The notes beneath the pieces are model-generated. The model saw only the letters and a program-made list of their open reading frames with translations, was not told the DNA's origin and ran no database searches. DNA of 64,000 nucleotides from an uncultured Desulfobacter sp. (GTDB lineage: Bacteria; Desulfobacterota; Desulfobacteria; Desulfobacterales; Desulfobacteraceae): assembly GCF_963666145.1 (NCBI RefSeq), contig NZ_OY762614.1, positions 806,001 through 870,000 of the forward strand, given 5' to 3'. Below are positions 36,233 through 44,876 of this stretch, piece after piece. Each line of letters opens with the position of its first letter. The stretch's first letter is position 1. Both the position numbers and the translations under genes were made by a program.

Positions 36233-36640
36233 TCATTTTTTGTATGAAGATTGTACCCGCAACGAATTTTTTAATCTTGCCGGATATGGCAAACTGCCTG
36301 CTATATCTATTTTTTTCTGAATATCCGCCGCAACCTGTAGTGCATCTGGATCCATGAGGTTTATGGTTACGGTATCCCAATCTTTCCCGCAGTTATCACA
36401 ATACATCCCACGTATAGGCTTGTGAGTTCTAATCACCCGTGTTTCATCTGATCCGCAACTTGGACACATTCCGCATTCAAAAAGGGTTTCATAATCCACA
36501 AACTCTTCATTTTTCAATATCCTGGCGGCCATGCGGATGAAACCAAGGACATTAAAGACCTGTTCAAAGTCTCCTGCTTCCCAAAATCGTGTCATTCTCT
36601 CAACGAGTTCCGAAAAATCCATTAAACTGACGTTATTCAT
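36233..36640 (-). CDS. Zinc-ribbon protein of the island, 135 aa
   Basis: The product has a central zinc ribbon, ECGMCPSCGSDETRV and RGMYCDNCGKDW (two CxxC pairs about 20 residues apart), preceded by a helical segment (FSELVERMTRFWEAGDFEQV). Such proteins bind nucleic acids or act in transcription or replication. No specific family was recognised. It is the gene immediately downstream of the AT-rich repeat region and 48 bp before the protease. Confidence 0.6.
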   Translation of the reverse strand: MNNVSLMDFSELVERMTRFWEAGDFEQVFNVLGFIRMAARILKNEEFVDYETLFECGMCPSCGSDETRVIRTHKPIRGMYCDNCGKDWDTVTINLMDPDALQVAADIQKKIDIAGSLPYPARLKNSLRVQSSYKK

Positions 36641-36788
36641 GCTTTTCTCCTATGTTTCTTACCGACTTTTTTTGATTGCCTTGCCACTGCTTTCTGCTGT
36701 GTTCTTTTTGCGCCCCTATCCACGCCACCATCACGCCCCGCCGTTGTTGGGCTTTCAGCGTATTCATATGCACCTCTTTTTTCGTCGC

Positions 36789-36956
36789 TGGAAGATAGGG
36801 AGTATTTTTGGACCTTTTTTTCTCAACAGTCCAAATTATAAATAATTGTTTTTATAAGTCATTCTTCCTTTATTGGAAGGAGGGAGGATTATTACAAGAA
36901 AAACGTAAAATATTTATATATAAAAATATATATATAATTATTACGATAATCCTCCC
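36789..36956. repeat. Origin-like repeat, copy 1
   Basis: A 116-bp direct repeat unit is shared with copy 2. It continues into an AT-rich core (36,893-36,945) bounded by a perfect 11-bp inverted repeat, GGGAGGATTAT (36,882-36,892) and ATAATCCTCCC (36,946-36,956). Confidence 0.65.
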
Positions 36957-37055
36957 ATTGAACAACCACCTGTGTTATTCCTTTTATTTTTAATAAATTC
37001 AATGTTTTAGGATTTTGGACGATTGAAAATCGTTTTGTTTGATTGTCCCAAATCT

Positions 37056-37217
37056 TGGAAGATAGGGAGGATTGTTGGAGTTTTTTTCCTCAATAGTCCA
37101 AAAGATAATGATTTGGTTTCATTAGTTATTTTTATCTTTTTGGAAGAAGGGAGGATTATTACAAGAAAAACAGAAATAAAAGAAAAAATATTATAAAATT
37201 ATCCTGATAATCTTCCC
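37056..37217. repeat. Origin-like repeat, copy 2
   Basis: This is the second 116-bp unit (to 37,171), with the same arrangement: GGGAGGATTAT (37,149-37,159), an AT-rich core, and ATAATCTTCCC (37,207-37,217), one mismatch in the arms. Confidence 0.65.
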
Positions 37218-37305
37218 ATGTTCCAAGTATGCGTATCTCTGCGAAGTATTTTTTATAATTTAAAAATGTTAAATTTTTGGAAGATTAAAAAATTTGCTGC
37301 TTTGT

Positions 37306-38871
37306 CTATCCATAATCTTCCAGATCGTCCCTAAGACCCACACCGATGTATTTTATTGTGCCTGATTTGGCCTTTTCAAACCTTGCTGAAAACCATTGCC
37401 CAAAGCGTTTTTTCTTTGGTATCCGGTTGGAAACGTTCTTTTTCCACCATACCTCGAACCGCTCATAAACAGCCGCCGCAGTGACGTGGTACCCTTCACC
37501 GACAATGCAGCACTCATGGATGAAATCACCAACTGAATCCTCATCTTTTTGATATGCAGCCACCGCCGCTTTAACGGCGGCCGGTTGTATCAATTTATAG
37601 CCGGCTTTTTGCCACTCAATGCAGCCCTTTACGAACCAAGCCAAAATACTTGGATAAACAGCTTCTAATTTTTTTGATAAATTCGAATCTGCATCCCTTT
37701 CGTGTTTGGCAAGTTCCTGGTCCGGGCTCTGCCTCACGATAAAGGACACATCAAAAGGGAGAACGATCATCCGCCGCCAGAATGCAAAATCATCAGCTGA
37801 GGCGTGGGGTTTGTGATTGGTCAACAGCATCAACGTGTGGGTAGGCTGGAACGAAACCTCATATTTATCATGGGGATTTCGCCCGGTGATGGTATCCGCG
37901 CCGGTCAACCACTTCACCCGGCTGGATGAAATCTTGCATCCGTCATCTGTTTCAGATGCAAACGCCATCCGCAACCCACGCAACGCCATGATATCAGGTG
38001 TCGGACCCGCCGAACTTGCCACCCGATTTTGGTCCAGCAGCATTTCAGACCGGATTGACCCGGCCAGGGGCCCCAAAATATCAGTAATCGCTTTAACGAT
38101 CATTGATTTTCCATTTGCCCCGCGCCCGGTCATAACGATAAACACGGCCTGCATGACCTCGCCCACCATTGAAGATCCACAAATCTGCCGGAAAAAATCA
38201 ACCAGATCCTGCCGATTATCAAAAATTTCAAGCAGCACCCCCTCCCAAACAGACATATCAGAAAATATCCCATCTTCCGGAAACGCAACCGGACTGGCTT
38301 TCAGGAGGTAGTCTTTTGGGCGGCCCGGTTCAATATCTCCGGTCTTAAGATTTACAACGCCGTTGGAGCAGGGAAGCAACCATGGTTTTTGATCAACTTC
38401 GGATCCATCTATGGCCATTGGGTTTTTGCTGGTATGAGCAAAGAACAGGCAGTTCGCCCGGCGGTTTTTTGACTTTAAATCCTTAACCCGTTTTTTGTAC
38501 AGATCCCTTAGGGACTTGAGGGACCCTGCAGCCTTATTTTGTGCTTCCAGGTTCGAAATTTCTTTAGACAATCGTTTAATTTCGGTTTGGTAAACCATGG
38601 CGACACCCTCAACAGAGGCTAAAGTATCGTCCATTTTGTCTATTACCCAATGATGACCTGCCCAGCGAAACCAGCAATCCGTGGCTTTATTATAAACAAA
38701 ATCCGCCCGATACATCCGCTTAAACATCTCACCATCTCCAAACTCATTATTCATAAGGCATTTATGGATAAAATCAGAATCAATACAATCCTGCCTCGAT
38801 ACATCTGCACCCGTGTCAGCTTTTTTTATCCGCTGGTCTACTTTGTCTTTAATTTCTTCTATGTCCATCAT
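37306..38871 (-). CDS. P4/D5-type phage replicative helicase (SF3, primase-associated)
   Basis: This ~521-residue protein starts at the ATG at 38,871 with AGAGGAAG upstream; the ORF extension to 38,925 is not needed. A D5-type N-domain (MLNNEFGDGEMFKRMY-type region; CLFFAHTSKNPMAIDG, SNGVVNLKTGDIEPG) precedes a superfamily 3 helicase. The helicase has Walker A TGRGANGKSM, GPTPDIMALRGLRMAFASET, and HTLMLLTNHKP (sensor). A winged-helix tail carries VYERFEVWWKKN. The catalytic primase half of P4 alpha is missing. It probably unwinds the adjacent repeat region. Confidence 0.85.
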   Translation of the reverse strand: MMDIEEIKDKVDQRIKKADTGADVSRQDCIDSDFIHKCLMNNEFGDGEMFKRMYRADFVYNKATDCWFRWAGHHWVIDKMDDTLASVEGVAMVYQTEIKRLSKEISNLEAQNKAAGSLKSLRDLYKKRVKDLKSKNRRANCLFFAHTSKNPMAIDGSEVDQKPWLLPCSNGVVNLKTGDIEPGRPKDYLLKASPVAFPEDGIFSDMSVWEGVLLEIFDNRQDLVDFFRQICGSSMVGEVMQAVFIVMTGRGANGKSMIVKAITDILGPLAGSIRSEMLLDQNRVASSAGPTPDIMALRGLRMAFASETDDGCKISSSRVKWLTGADTITGRNPHDKYEVSFQPTHTLMLLTNHKPHASADDFAFWRRMIVLPFDVSFIVRQSPDQELAKHERDADSNLSKKLEAVYPSILAWFVKGCIEWQKAGYKLIQPAAVKAAVAAYQKDEDSVGDFIHECCIVGEGYHVTAAAVYERFEVWWKKNVSNRIPKKKRFGQWFSARFEKAKSGTIKYIGVGLRDDLEDYG

Positions 38872-39196
38872 GCTTCCTCTTTTGCTCAACTTTAAAAAAA
38901 ACAAGTAAAGTTCCCCATTCCCCACCCGTTTTCAAATTTAAACAGCGCCACAACCCGCGCTGCCCGTAACCGTGATAAAGAAGGCCCAGGAAGGACCCGT
39001 TTATTATACTGAGGTCACGATAATGGGTATTAGACTGTATTTTGAATGGCTCTCCATGGTGGGGGCCGGGGAGGTCTATAGATAGATTTCTGACAGAGAT
39101 ATGCTCTGCTGCACTTCTTTCGAGATCTGGGGGGAATGTCGTATCCGGAAACGATTTCTTAAAATTTAGATCCCGGTTTTGATACCTCATCTGCAT
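38849..39196 (-). CDS. Doubtful small protein upstream of the helicase, 115 aa
   Basis: The frame has a plausible site (GCGGGGGG) before its ATG and overlaps the helicase start by 23 bp. The product is basic and has no recognised family (GLLYHGYGQRGLWRCLNLKT in its second half). It may be real or may be an untranslated leader. Confidence 0.3.
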   Translation of the reverse strand: MQMRYQNRDLNFKKSFPDTTFPPDLERSAAEHISVRNLSIDLPGPHHGEPFKIQSNTHYRDLSIINGSFLGLLYHGYGQRGLWRCLNLKTGGEWGTLLVFFKVEQKRKHDGHRRN

Positions 39197-39319
39197 AAAC
39201 CCCCCGCAACAAAAAGACCTGCAATAACAGTCGAATTGACAAAGCCAAGTTGATTGATTATTAATAATATTTTATTCATATTTCTTTCTTTCGCCGGGGT
39301 AGCGCCCGGCGTTATGCTT

Positions 39320-39556
39320 TTAGGAAATTTTATTCACGGTTGCTTGAGTCGTCGATGTGACGCAACGATTCATTGCGTATTCCAGCAGGTGCGGTCTATA
39401 ATACCTGACATTCCTACCAAACTTACAGAATTTTGGACCCTTACCTAAATGCCGCCAGACCTCCATGGTGCCAGGTGTTGAATCGATAATCTTTGCGGCC
39501 TCTTTGGTGTTTAAAAAATCTCCAGGTTTTAAATTTGGATGATCATTAACATTCAT
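39320..39556 (-). CDS. AlpA-like / excisionase-type HTH regulator
   Basis: The 78-residue product has a MerR-type winged HTH: FLNTKEAAKIIDSTPGTMEV followed by WRHLGKGPKFCKFGRNVRYY, the standard HTH_17 pattern of AlpA and excisionase proteins. GAGGAAGGG precedes the ATG. In P4-like elements AlpA activates the integrase; here it could regulate the helicase operon or int. The role is inferred. Confidence 0.75.
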   Translation of the reverse strand: MNVNDHPNLKPGDFLNTKEAAKIIDSTPGTMEVWRHLGKGPKFCKFGRNVRYYRPHLLEYAMNRCVTSTTQATVNKIS

Positions 39557-39740
39557 AAAGTTTATCCCTTCCTCAAAATTAAAAACGCAGATTAAAGAGT
39601 AAAAAACTCAATCAACCCGCGTTCAGTTTACGTAAGGACGATAGGCCCGTCAAAGCTATGAAATTGATGTTTTAAGGGTAGTAACTTGGCATGATATACT
39701 TATTATTTCAATTAATTAAACCCTAATAAGCTTTTTTAAT

Positions 39741-40736
39741 CTATCTTCTTTTCCCCCCATGGCCGGCACCATCATTCACTAAAGAAATAATTGCCTTTTG
39801 CTTTTCACCAGAAAGAACACCATTGTAACGGTCTGCTACGTATTTTGTCAGTCTTTGTTTGTTAGTTTTGAATCTTCCAGTCTCTGGAACAGCTGCATAA
39901 ACAAGCCCATCCATGAGCTCTTGCCGAACTTTTACTGCGATATAGACTGGGTCTTTTTCCCTATCTTTGCCAGAGGGGTGTTCTGGAAAGTTTTTTTCAA
40001 CGGCCCCATCTGTTATCGGGTCCGCCCATTTTAATTGGCCATTATCATCCCGATAAAAATGTAGCTCATCCGGTATGGTGTATCCACCACTTTCTGACAT
40101 CCACCCCAAAAAGGATAAAGAATCATAATGAAGCTCATGGAAAAAAAGAGAACCATTTTTAATATTTTCTGGGCGATAATAGTTTATATCTTTGTCCGAT
40201 TCAATAATCCCTTTCTTGACGCCCAAACGTACAACCTGATGCATATTGAGCATAGTTAGCAATAGATGATAAGCATGAACTACTATGATTTCTGATTGTC
40301 TATCAAGTTCTTTACTTAACTTAGGAGGAAGGGAAAGGTCTGCTCCCACACTTTCAGTCTTATTTTTAAAGTGTTGATGATGTTTTATCGTTAATTTTTT
40401 TTCCCAGCACCTTTCTATATCACATGAATCATCGTATACCCTCCATTCAGGGATATCTAAATCAAAAAGCACTTTCGAACATGTTGATGCAAGGCCATTT
40501 ACATGTGGTATCCCGAATAAAACCGAAATACAATCCTCTTCCGTTTGGAATTTTCTCCTTCTAAACTCAAGATAATCAGGCTTTGGATATTTAATTGGCG
40601 AAGTTATCATTTTGCCCGTTTCTTTATCGTGGGTATAGCATTTTCCAGGAATAAGAATATCGCCATTGTTAATACGTTTCCAAATGAATGGTATATAAGA
40701 TTCAAATTTTCGGCTCAAAGCTTTATTTTTGTGCAT
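39741..40736 (-). CDS. Hypothetical protein of the island, 331 aa
   Basis: No family was recognised. The product is soluble, with aromatic and charged clusters (YIPFIWKRINNGDILIPGKC; HELHYDSLSFLGWMSESGGY) and a basic Gly-rich C-terminus (DGAGHGGKRR). It stands alone between the AlpA-like gene and the RhuM-Fic gene. Lower GC than the flanking chromosome suggests it is a cargo gene. Confidence 0.6.
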   Translation of the reverse strand: MHKNKALSRKFESYIPFIWKRINNGDILIPGKCYTHDKETGKMITSPIKYPKPDYLEFRRRKFQTEEDCISVLFGIPHVNGLASTCSKVLFDLDIPEWRVYDDSCDIERCWEKKLTIKHHQHFKNKTESVGADLSLPPKLSKELDRQSEIIVVHAYHLLLTMLNMHQVVRLGVKKGIIESDKDINYYRPENIKNGSLFFHELHYDSLSFLGWMSESGGYTIPDELHFYRDDNGQLKWADPITDGAVEKNFPEHPSGKDREKDPVYIAVKVRQELMDGLVYAAVPETGRFKTNKQRLTKYVADRYNGVLSGEKQKAIISLVNDGAGHGGKRR

Positions 40737-40845
40737 TTTGTTGTTACTCCTGCCTAACTACCTGATTTAAGACCCACAGGAAAGGCGGTCAGGAAGCCGC
40801 CTGTTTAAAACCGGTGATCAGCCGATTTCTATCCCGGGGAAAGCA

Positions 40846-41856
40846 TTATGCTGTTTTTGTTTCGGAATCACACAACAAATTCATAATCAGCTTTATTATC
40901 GTATCTTTCTGATTTGGGGCAGATTCTGCCACCAACAACGTCAATGCCGCCAGGCCAGTATCATTTATGATGGGATCTCCACCTTGATTTAATAGTCGGC
41001 CGTTTCGGTGTAGGAAATCCACAAATAAAAAAGCCCCGCTTCGTTTGTTCCCATCAATGAACGGGTGGTTCTTCACCACAAAATAAATCAGGTGTGCAGC
41101 CTTACTTTCAACTGTGGGATAGGCAGGCTCTCCAAATACGGTTTGATCCAGATTCCCAAATATTCCGGCAAGGCTGTCAGCCCGGGAAGATTTTGCAAAA
41201 AAATTGGTTGCCTCTCCCCGGGCGATCAACTGTGCCTTCAATTCCTCCAAAGCGGCCGTGGCATCCATCGGACTTGGCAGATTCCCGCCGGTATGCCCTG
41301 TGGGATCTTTTAAAAGGCCTTCATCATACTGCTGAAGCCAGAGAAAGGTTTGAGTATATCGGCCCATAATATCTACCAGGCCACGCCCCATATCAGATGC
41401 AAGGTCGGGTGCCTGAGCAGCTTTCCTAATCAGATTAAGTGCCTGCTGTAGTTCATTGGCGTTCTGCTGAAAACGCTGACGGTTGATCGAATACCCTTGG
41501 ACCAGATATTCTTTTAACCGTTGGGTGGCCCAAATACGAAACCGGGTCCCTTTTATTGAATTAACCCGGTAGCCCACGGAAATAATGGCATCCAGATTGT
41601 AAAATTGAATCTGCCTCCTGACCTTTCGCGCGCCCTCCATTCGAACTACCGAGGATTTCTCGGTAGTTGCCTGCCTATCCAATTCCCCTGATTTATAAAT
41701 ATTCTTCAGATGCAAACCAATGGTGTCGGAATCCTTATCAAATAAATCTGCCATCTGAGCTTGTGACAACCACAAGGTATCTTTTTCAAGACGAACCTGT
41801 ATTTCTGTTTGACCGTCCTCGGCCTGATAGATTTCAATTTGCCCGGCCTTATCCAT
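40846..41856 (-). CDS. RhuM N-domain fused to Fic/Doc domain
   Basis: This 336-residue protein has a RhuM-family N-half (about 1-125): LWLSQAQMADLFDKDSDTIG, YNLDAIISVGYRVNSIKGTRFR and WATQRLKEYL. The Fic/Doc C-half (about 195-325) carries HPFIDGNKRSGAFLF. Canonical Fic AMPylases have HPFx(D/E)GNGR; the GNKR here is closer to Doc-type proteins. Such proteins occur on islands as toxins or defence factors. No antitoxin gene is visible, although an inhibitory helix could be internal. It starts 3 bp after the integrase stop, so the two are co-transcribed. Confidence 0.88.
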   Translation of the reverse strand: MDKAGQIEIYQAEDGQTEIQVRLEKDTLWLSQAQMADLFDKDSDTIGLHLKNIYKSGELDRQATTEKSSVVRMEGARKVRRQIQFYNLDAIISVGYRVNSIKGTRFRIWATQRLKEYLVQGYSINRQRFQQNANELQQALNLIRKAAQAPDLASDMGRGLVDIMGRYTQTFLWLQQYDEGLLKDPTGHTGGNLPSPMDATAALEELKAQLIARGEATNFFAKSSRADSLAGIFGNLDQTVFGEPAYPTVESKAAHLIYFVVKNHPFIDGNKRSGAFLFVDFLHRNGRLLNQGGDPIINDTGLAALTLLVAESAPNQKDTIIKLIMNLLCDSETKTA

Positions 41857-41859
41857 CGT

Positions 41860-43101
41860 TTAAGCCTTTTTTTTCTTGATTATTGGTATCACATTGTCTG
41901 TCTTGGCTATCCTGGCTTGTTCAATGATCCAAGTGGCAATGCTGTCAATTTCTTTTCGCAGATATAATAAGTCTGAAGTTTCCATGTAATGCTTACTTGA
42001 AACATCCGCCAATTTGTGGTTGGTAAGCAGGTCAAATTTCCATTTTTCAATTCCGTTTTCAACGGCAACTGCTTTAAACGTCCGGCGTAAGTCGTGGGCT
42101 GAGACATTCGATTTAATGGCCTCAGATATTTTTTTCATGGGAGTCCGGACCTCTTTTATATGGCCGTATTTACCTTTGGAAGTAAACACATATTCATTGA
42201 CCTTGGGACGACTGTTTACGATTTGGCAGGCAAGATCCGAAAGAGGAAATGTAACTTCGTGATGGTTTTTGGGGTCGTCTAAATACCACCATTTTTCCTC
42301 CGTATTCACCCGGTCCCAGGTTAAAGCCGTGGCTTCATCCACACGGCAGCCGGACAGGAAAATAAACATGGCGGCATCTACCATGGTCCGGCTTGCCGGT
42401 AATTGTCCCGGGTTCTGGTTTAGTTTTTCAAGTACAGTCCAGGCCAATCCCACCTTATCAATGGGTACCTTTGAGTTTCGGGGTTGAACTGTATTCCAAA
42501 GCTTTTGTTCGGATAGAATATTTACGGGGTTCTCTCCAAAGACGGGGGAATCATCCGGGTATCTGTATTCAGCAATGGCATAATTCCATAACGCACGAAA
42601 AATCCTGAACGCCTGGTTTGCCTGGGACGGGGATCTCTCGCTGATTTCCATAAACTTTCTTTTCACTTCATCCCTGTTTATTTGGGATAAAGGTTTCTTT
42701 TTCCAGGCCTTAAAATTCAAATCACGATGAGTTTTAATATCCTTTATGGATAACGGTTTTAATTTCTTGGATTCAATATATGACTTGACAACTACTTCAA
42801 GAGGAACTGTCTCTGCCTTTTGTTTACGGCGTTCAAAGGAAGGATCGTCACCGTGGGCGATTTTTGCAAGTTCCATTCGGGCCATATCCCTTGCCTGTTT
42901 AGGTGTCAAAGCCCCATATGTGCCTAATGTGACCCGTCTATTTTTTCCCCCTACCCTGGCCTGAGCAAAAAATATTTTCTTCTTGGATGTGACCTTCAAG
43001 GCAAATCCGGCTAAATCATTATCCCAAAAAAAATACGTTTTCCCTACTGGTGCAAGTTCGGTGTCATCTATAAAACGCTTTGTTAATGAGGCTTTCGGCA
43101 T
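41860..43101 (-). CDS. int: Tyrosine-type site-specific integrase (P4-like, DUF4102 arm domain)
   Basis: This 413-residue recombinase has an N-terminal arm-binding domain (about 1-95; GFALKVTSKKKIFFAQ, VTLGTYGALTPKQARDMA). A core-binding SAM-like domain follows (about 105-190). The catalytic domain carries the first Arg in LSGCRVDEATALTW, HDLRRTF (HxxR), a late His in TNHKLADVS, and nucleophile Tyr in KHYMETSD. It should catalyse insertion into tRNA-Leu. It lies at the right end, with a 22-bp site 27 bp upstream of its start and attR 174 bp upstream. Confidence 0.92.
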   Translation of the reverse strand: MPKASLTKRFIDDTELAPVGKTYFFWDNDLAGFALKVTSKKKIFFAQARVGGKNRRVTLGTYGALTPKQARDMARMELAKIAHGDDPSFERRKQKAETVPLEVVVKSYIESKKLKPLSIKDIKTHRDLNFKAWKKKPLSQINRDEVKRKFMEISERSPSQANQAFRIFRALWNYAIAEYRYPDDSPVFGENPVNILSEQKLWNTVQPRNSKVPIDKVGLAWTVLEKLNQNPGQLPASRTMVDAAMFIFLSGCRVDEATALTWDRVNTEEKWWYLDDPKNHHEVTFPLSDLACQIVNSRPKVNEYVFTSKGKYGHIKEVRTPMKKISEAIKSNVSAHDLRRTFKAVAVENGIEKWKFDLLTNHKLADVSSKHYMETSDLLYLRKEIDSIATWIIEQARIAKTDNVIPIIKKKKA

Positions 43102-43127
43102 ATTGTCACCTTTTGTTGCATTCCAAA

Positions 43128-43149
43128 GTCAGCATGCAAATAGCATGCA
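43128..43149. repeat. 22-bp end site, right copy
   Basis: Identical to 26,988-27,009. It lies between the int start and attR, close enough to int to affect its promoter, so the same protein could control both recombination and int expression. Confidence 0.7.
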
Positions 43150-43274
43150 TTTTAGGTTAAATTAAGCCAAATCCGATCAATTCAGATTAAACTCAATATC
43201 CCACTGAAAGCATTGAATGTCAAAGGTTATCAACGTTTATTAATCTTCATTAAGAAGGGTAAAAAAGCATATCT

Positions 43275-43334
43275 GAGGACTCAAAATCCTCCGGCCGCAA
43301 GGCCTTGCGAGTTCAAGTCTCGCCTCCGGTACCA
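43275..43334 (+). repeat. attR: 60-bp copy of the tRNA-Leu 3' part
   Basis: Identical to the tRNA-Leu 3' part from the anticodon stem through CCA. The 5' part of a tRNA is absent, so it is not functional. It represents the displaced chromosomal half. Confidence 0.92.
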
Positions 43335-43343
43335 TGATTATAA

Positions 43344-43380
43344 GGGCTTTTAGCATTCTAGCTGAAAGCCTTTTTATCTT
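43344..43380 (+). terminator. Displaced tRNA terminator after attR
   Basis: A hairpin of GGGCTTTTAGC and GCTGAAAGCC with a TTTTTATCTT tail is the diverged counterpart of the terminator after the intact tRNA. Confidence 0.7.
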
Positions 43381-43704
43381 AATGGCAAATAAGTAAGCAT
43401 ATTGTAAGCTATAGTTTTTTTGATTCTTGACTGAATGCTTTGATTTCCGCATCCCCCCAAATGTGGCGACCGCCTCGGCATCATGAATATGTAGGCTTTT
43501 TCAATCGTCATCCAGCATCCAACCACCTGTACTTTTTGCGTCCTCGTTTCAATAAGTCTTTTTTCTTGAGATGGGGCTATGTACAAAGGTTAAGCTTGCT
43601 TTTATGGGCAATGAGTGGTTATCAATCCACACATGATTGATACTATATTTTATGGAATCTGTTTTAATGTTATGTTTTTCAAAACAAAGAGGAGATATTT
43701 GGAT
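43381..43704. other. Gap between attR and ppnP
   Basis: No convincing gene was seen. Short open frames on both strands lack sites and recognisable content. Confidence 0.4.
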
Positions 43705-44013
43705 ATGTCACAATTCAGCAATGTAACAATCACCAAAGAGGCAAATATTTATTTTGATGGTAAAGTTACGAGCAGAACAGTAATTTTCACGGATGGTTCT
43801 AAAAAGACTCTTGGTATCATGCTTTCTGGCGACTATGAATTTAATACCGAATCGAAAGAGTTGATGGAAATTCTTTCGGGCAAATTAGAGATACAATTGC
43901 CTGGGGAAAACTGGAAAAAAATATCAGGAGGAGAATCTTTCGAGGTTCCGGCAAATTCAAGTTTCAAGCTGAAAATTCACGCGGTAACCGATTACTGTTG
44001 CAGCTACTTATAA
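43705..44013 (+). CDS. ppnP: Pyrimidine/purine nucleoside phosphorylase (DUF1255)
   Basis: The 102-residue product is a small cupin of the PpnP family, which phosphorolyses several nucleosides to free bases. Characteristic segments are ANIYFDGKVTSRTVIFTDGS, KKTLGIMLSGDYEF, ELMEILSGKLEIQLPG, and ESFEVPANSSFKLKI. The ATG at 43,705 follows GAGGAG; the longer frame from 43,615 is outside the family. A terminator follows. Confidence 0.9.
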   Translation: MSQFSNVTITKEANIYFDGKVTSRTVIFTDGSKKTLGIMLSGDYEFNTESKELMEILSGKLEIQLPGENWKKISGGESFEVPANSSFKLKIHAVTDYCCSYL

Positions 44014-44048
44014 TAAACAAAACGCCTCAACACATGCGCCATTATAAC

Positions 44049-44076
44049 CCTCCCCAAATTTGGGGAGGTCCTTTTT
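44049..44076 (+). terminator. Rho-independent terminator of ppnP
   Basis: CCTCCCCAAA and TTTGGGGAGG form a perfect 10-bp self-complementary stem, followed by TCCTTTTTG on the plus strand. Confidence 0.85.
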
Positions 44077-44876
44077 GCACCCCGATGCAATAAGTCCGGT
44101 CAGGTATTTACCCCGCCTGCGGATATTTAAATGGGGTTCAGATCCTAATTTAGATCAGGGGTCACCACTGATGTTAATCCCTGCCGGCACTTTCGGTCAA
44201 AATTGGGCAAAACTACAGAATTGGTAGTTTTCAAAGACGGACACCATTGTCCGGCAGGGTAGTGGGATATTCTCAACCAGGTATCACCCCGTTACGGGAG
44301 ATCCCGTAACGACAACAGTGCTGCGACAGTCAAAGGTTATAGAGTATATCGTAAATTCAAAATCCGCCGGTCTTCGGAACTTGCAAATATTCAAACCAGC
44401 AGGAGTTTGTGGTCTAAAAAGACTTATGGCGACGAATTAAAAAACAACCTACCTGTTCACGATTACGAACAATCGCGATTTGAATTTGGTCAAAATCACA
44501 TATAACTTAAAATATTTACCTGCATTTATCCTATCGTAAGGGCTTGCTAATATTGCTGTTTTCAGATAAAGTATGCATTCAGAAAGACAATTTTTTTCGT
44601 CCACCGCAATTAATTGTAATTTTTTGCCAAATAGAGCAAAGCTGATTCGCATTTCAATGTATTGTCGCTCGTGGCTGACATTCCCCATGCAAGGGATCTA
44701 AGGATAAAATAAATCGCATCTTGCATGCCTTTTTATCCGCATTATCGTCGGGCCTTAATGCCGAATATTGTGCAATATACGCCCTGAAAGCCCGGCTTGA
44801 ACAAAAATAAACTTTGGGCGCACCATATCTTTATTTTATTCAAGTCGTGGGAATAAAAACGGGAAAGGATATCTTA
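44077..44876. other. Long non-coding gap with one strong palindrome
   Basis: Eight hundred bases without a convincing gene. It contains a perfect palindrome at 44,290-44,311 (described separately). A 79-residue minus-strand frame at 44,449-44,688 has no site and no recognised content. The region may be a decayed gene. Confidence 0.4.
44290..44311. promoter_or_regulatory. Perfect 22-bp palindrome
   Basis: CGTTACGGGA and TCCCGTAACG are perfect 10-bp arms around a 2-base GA centre. The tight centre favours a dimeric regulator site over an RNA hairpin. No adjacent regulator gene was found. Confidence 0.45.

Larger units (their letters stand above)
36641..37305. other. AT-rich non-coding repeat region, candidate replication origin
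   Basis: This 665-base gap has no credible gene. It holds two imperfect 116-bp direct repeats (36,789-36,904 and 37,056-37,171), each followed by an AT-rich stretch closed by an inverted repeat. The motif TTGGAAGAT or close variants recurs at about 36,788, 36,873, 37,014, 37,055, 37,140 and 37,275. It adjoins the SF3 helicase gene. Confidence 0.5.
26873..43334. mobile_element. Integrative element in tRNA-Leu (decayed prophage or satellite), about 16.4 kb
   Basis: The element is bounded by the 60-bp tRNA repeats and has a tyrosine integrase at the right end. Identical 22-bp palindromic sites lie just inside both ends. Contents run from an HTH protein at the left end, through a minus-strand replication operon, phage morphogenesis genes (tape measure, Clp-fold protease), a P4/D5-type helicase with an AT-rich repeat region, an AlpA-like HTH protein, and a RhuM-Fic protein. 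No terminase, portal, capsid, or lysis gene was recognised. Confidence 0.88.

Noticed and set aside
36893..37217. CRISPR-like repeat pattern in the AT-rich region
   Set aside because: Only two long imperfect copies are present, the units are 116 bp, and no cas gene is nearby.
44330..44420. Sequence resembling a tRNA 3' half (CAAAATCC...TTCAAACC)
   Set aside because: No cloverleaf can be formed and there is no CCA end or matching acceptor stem.
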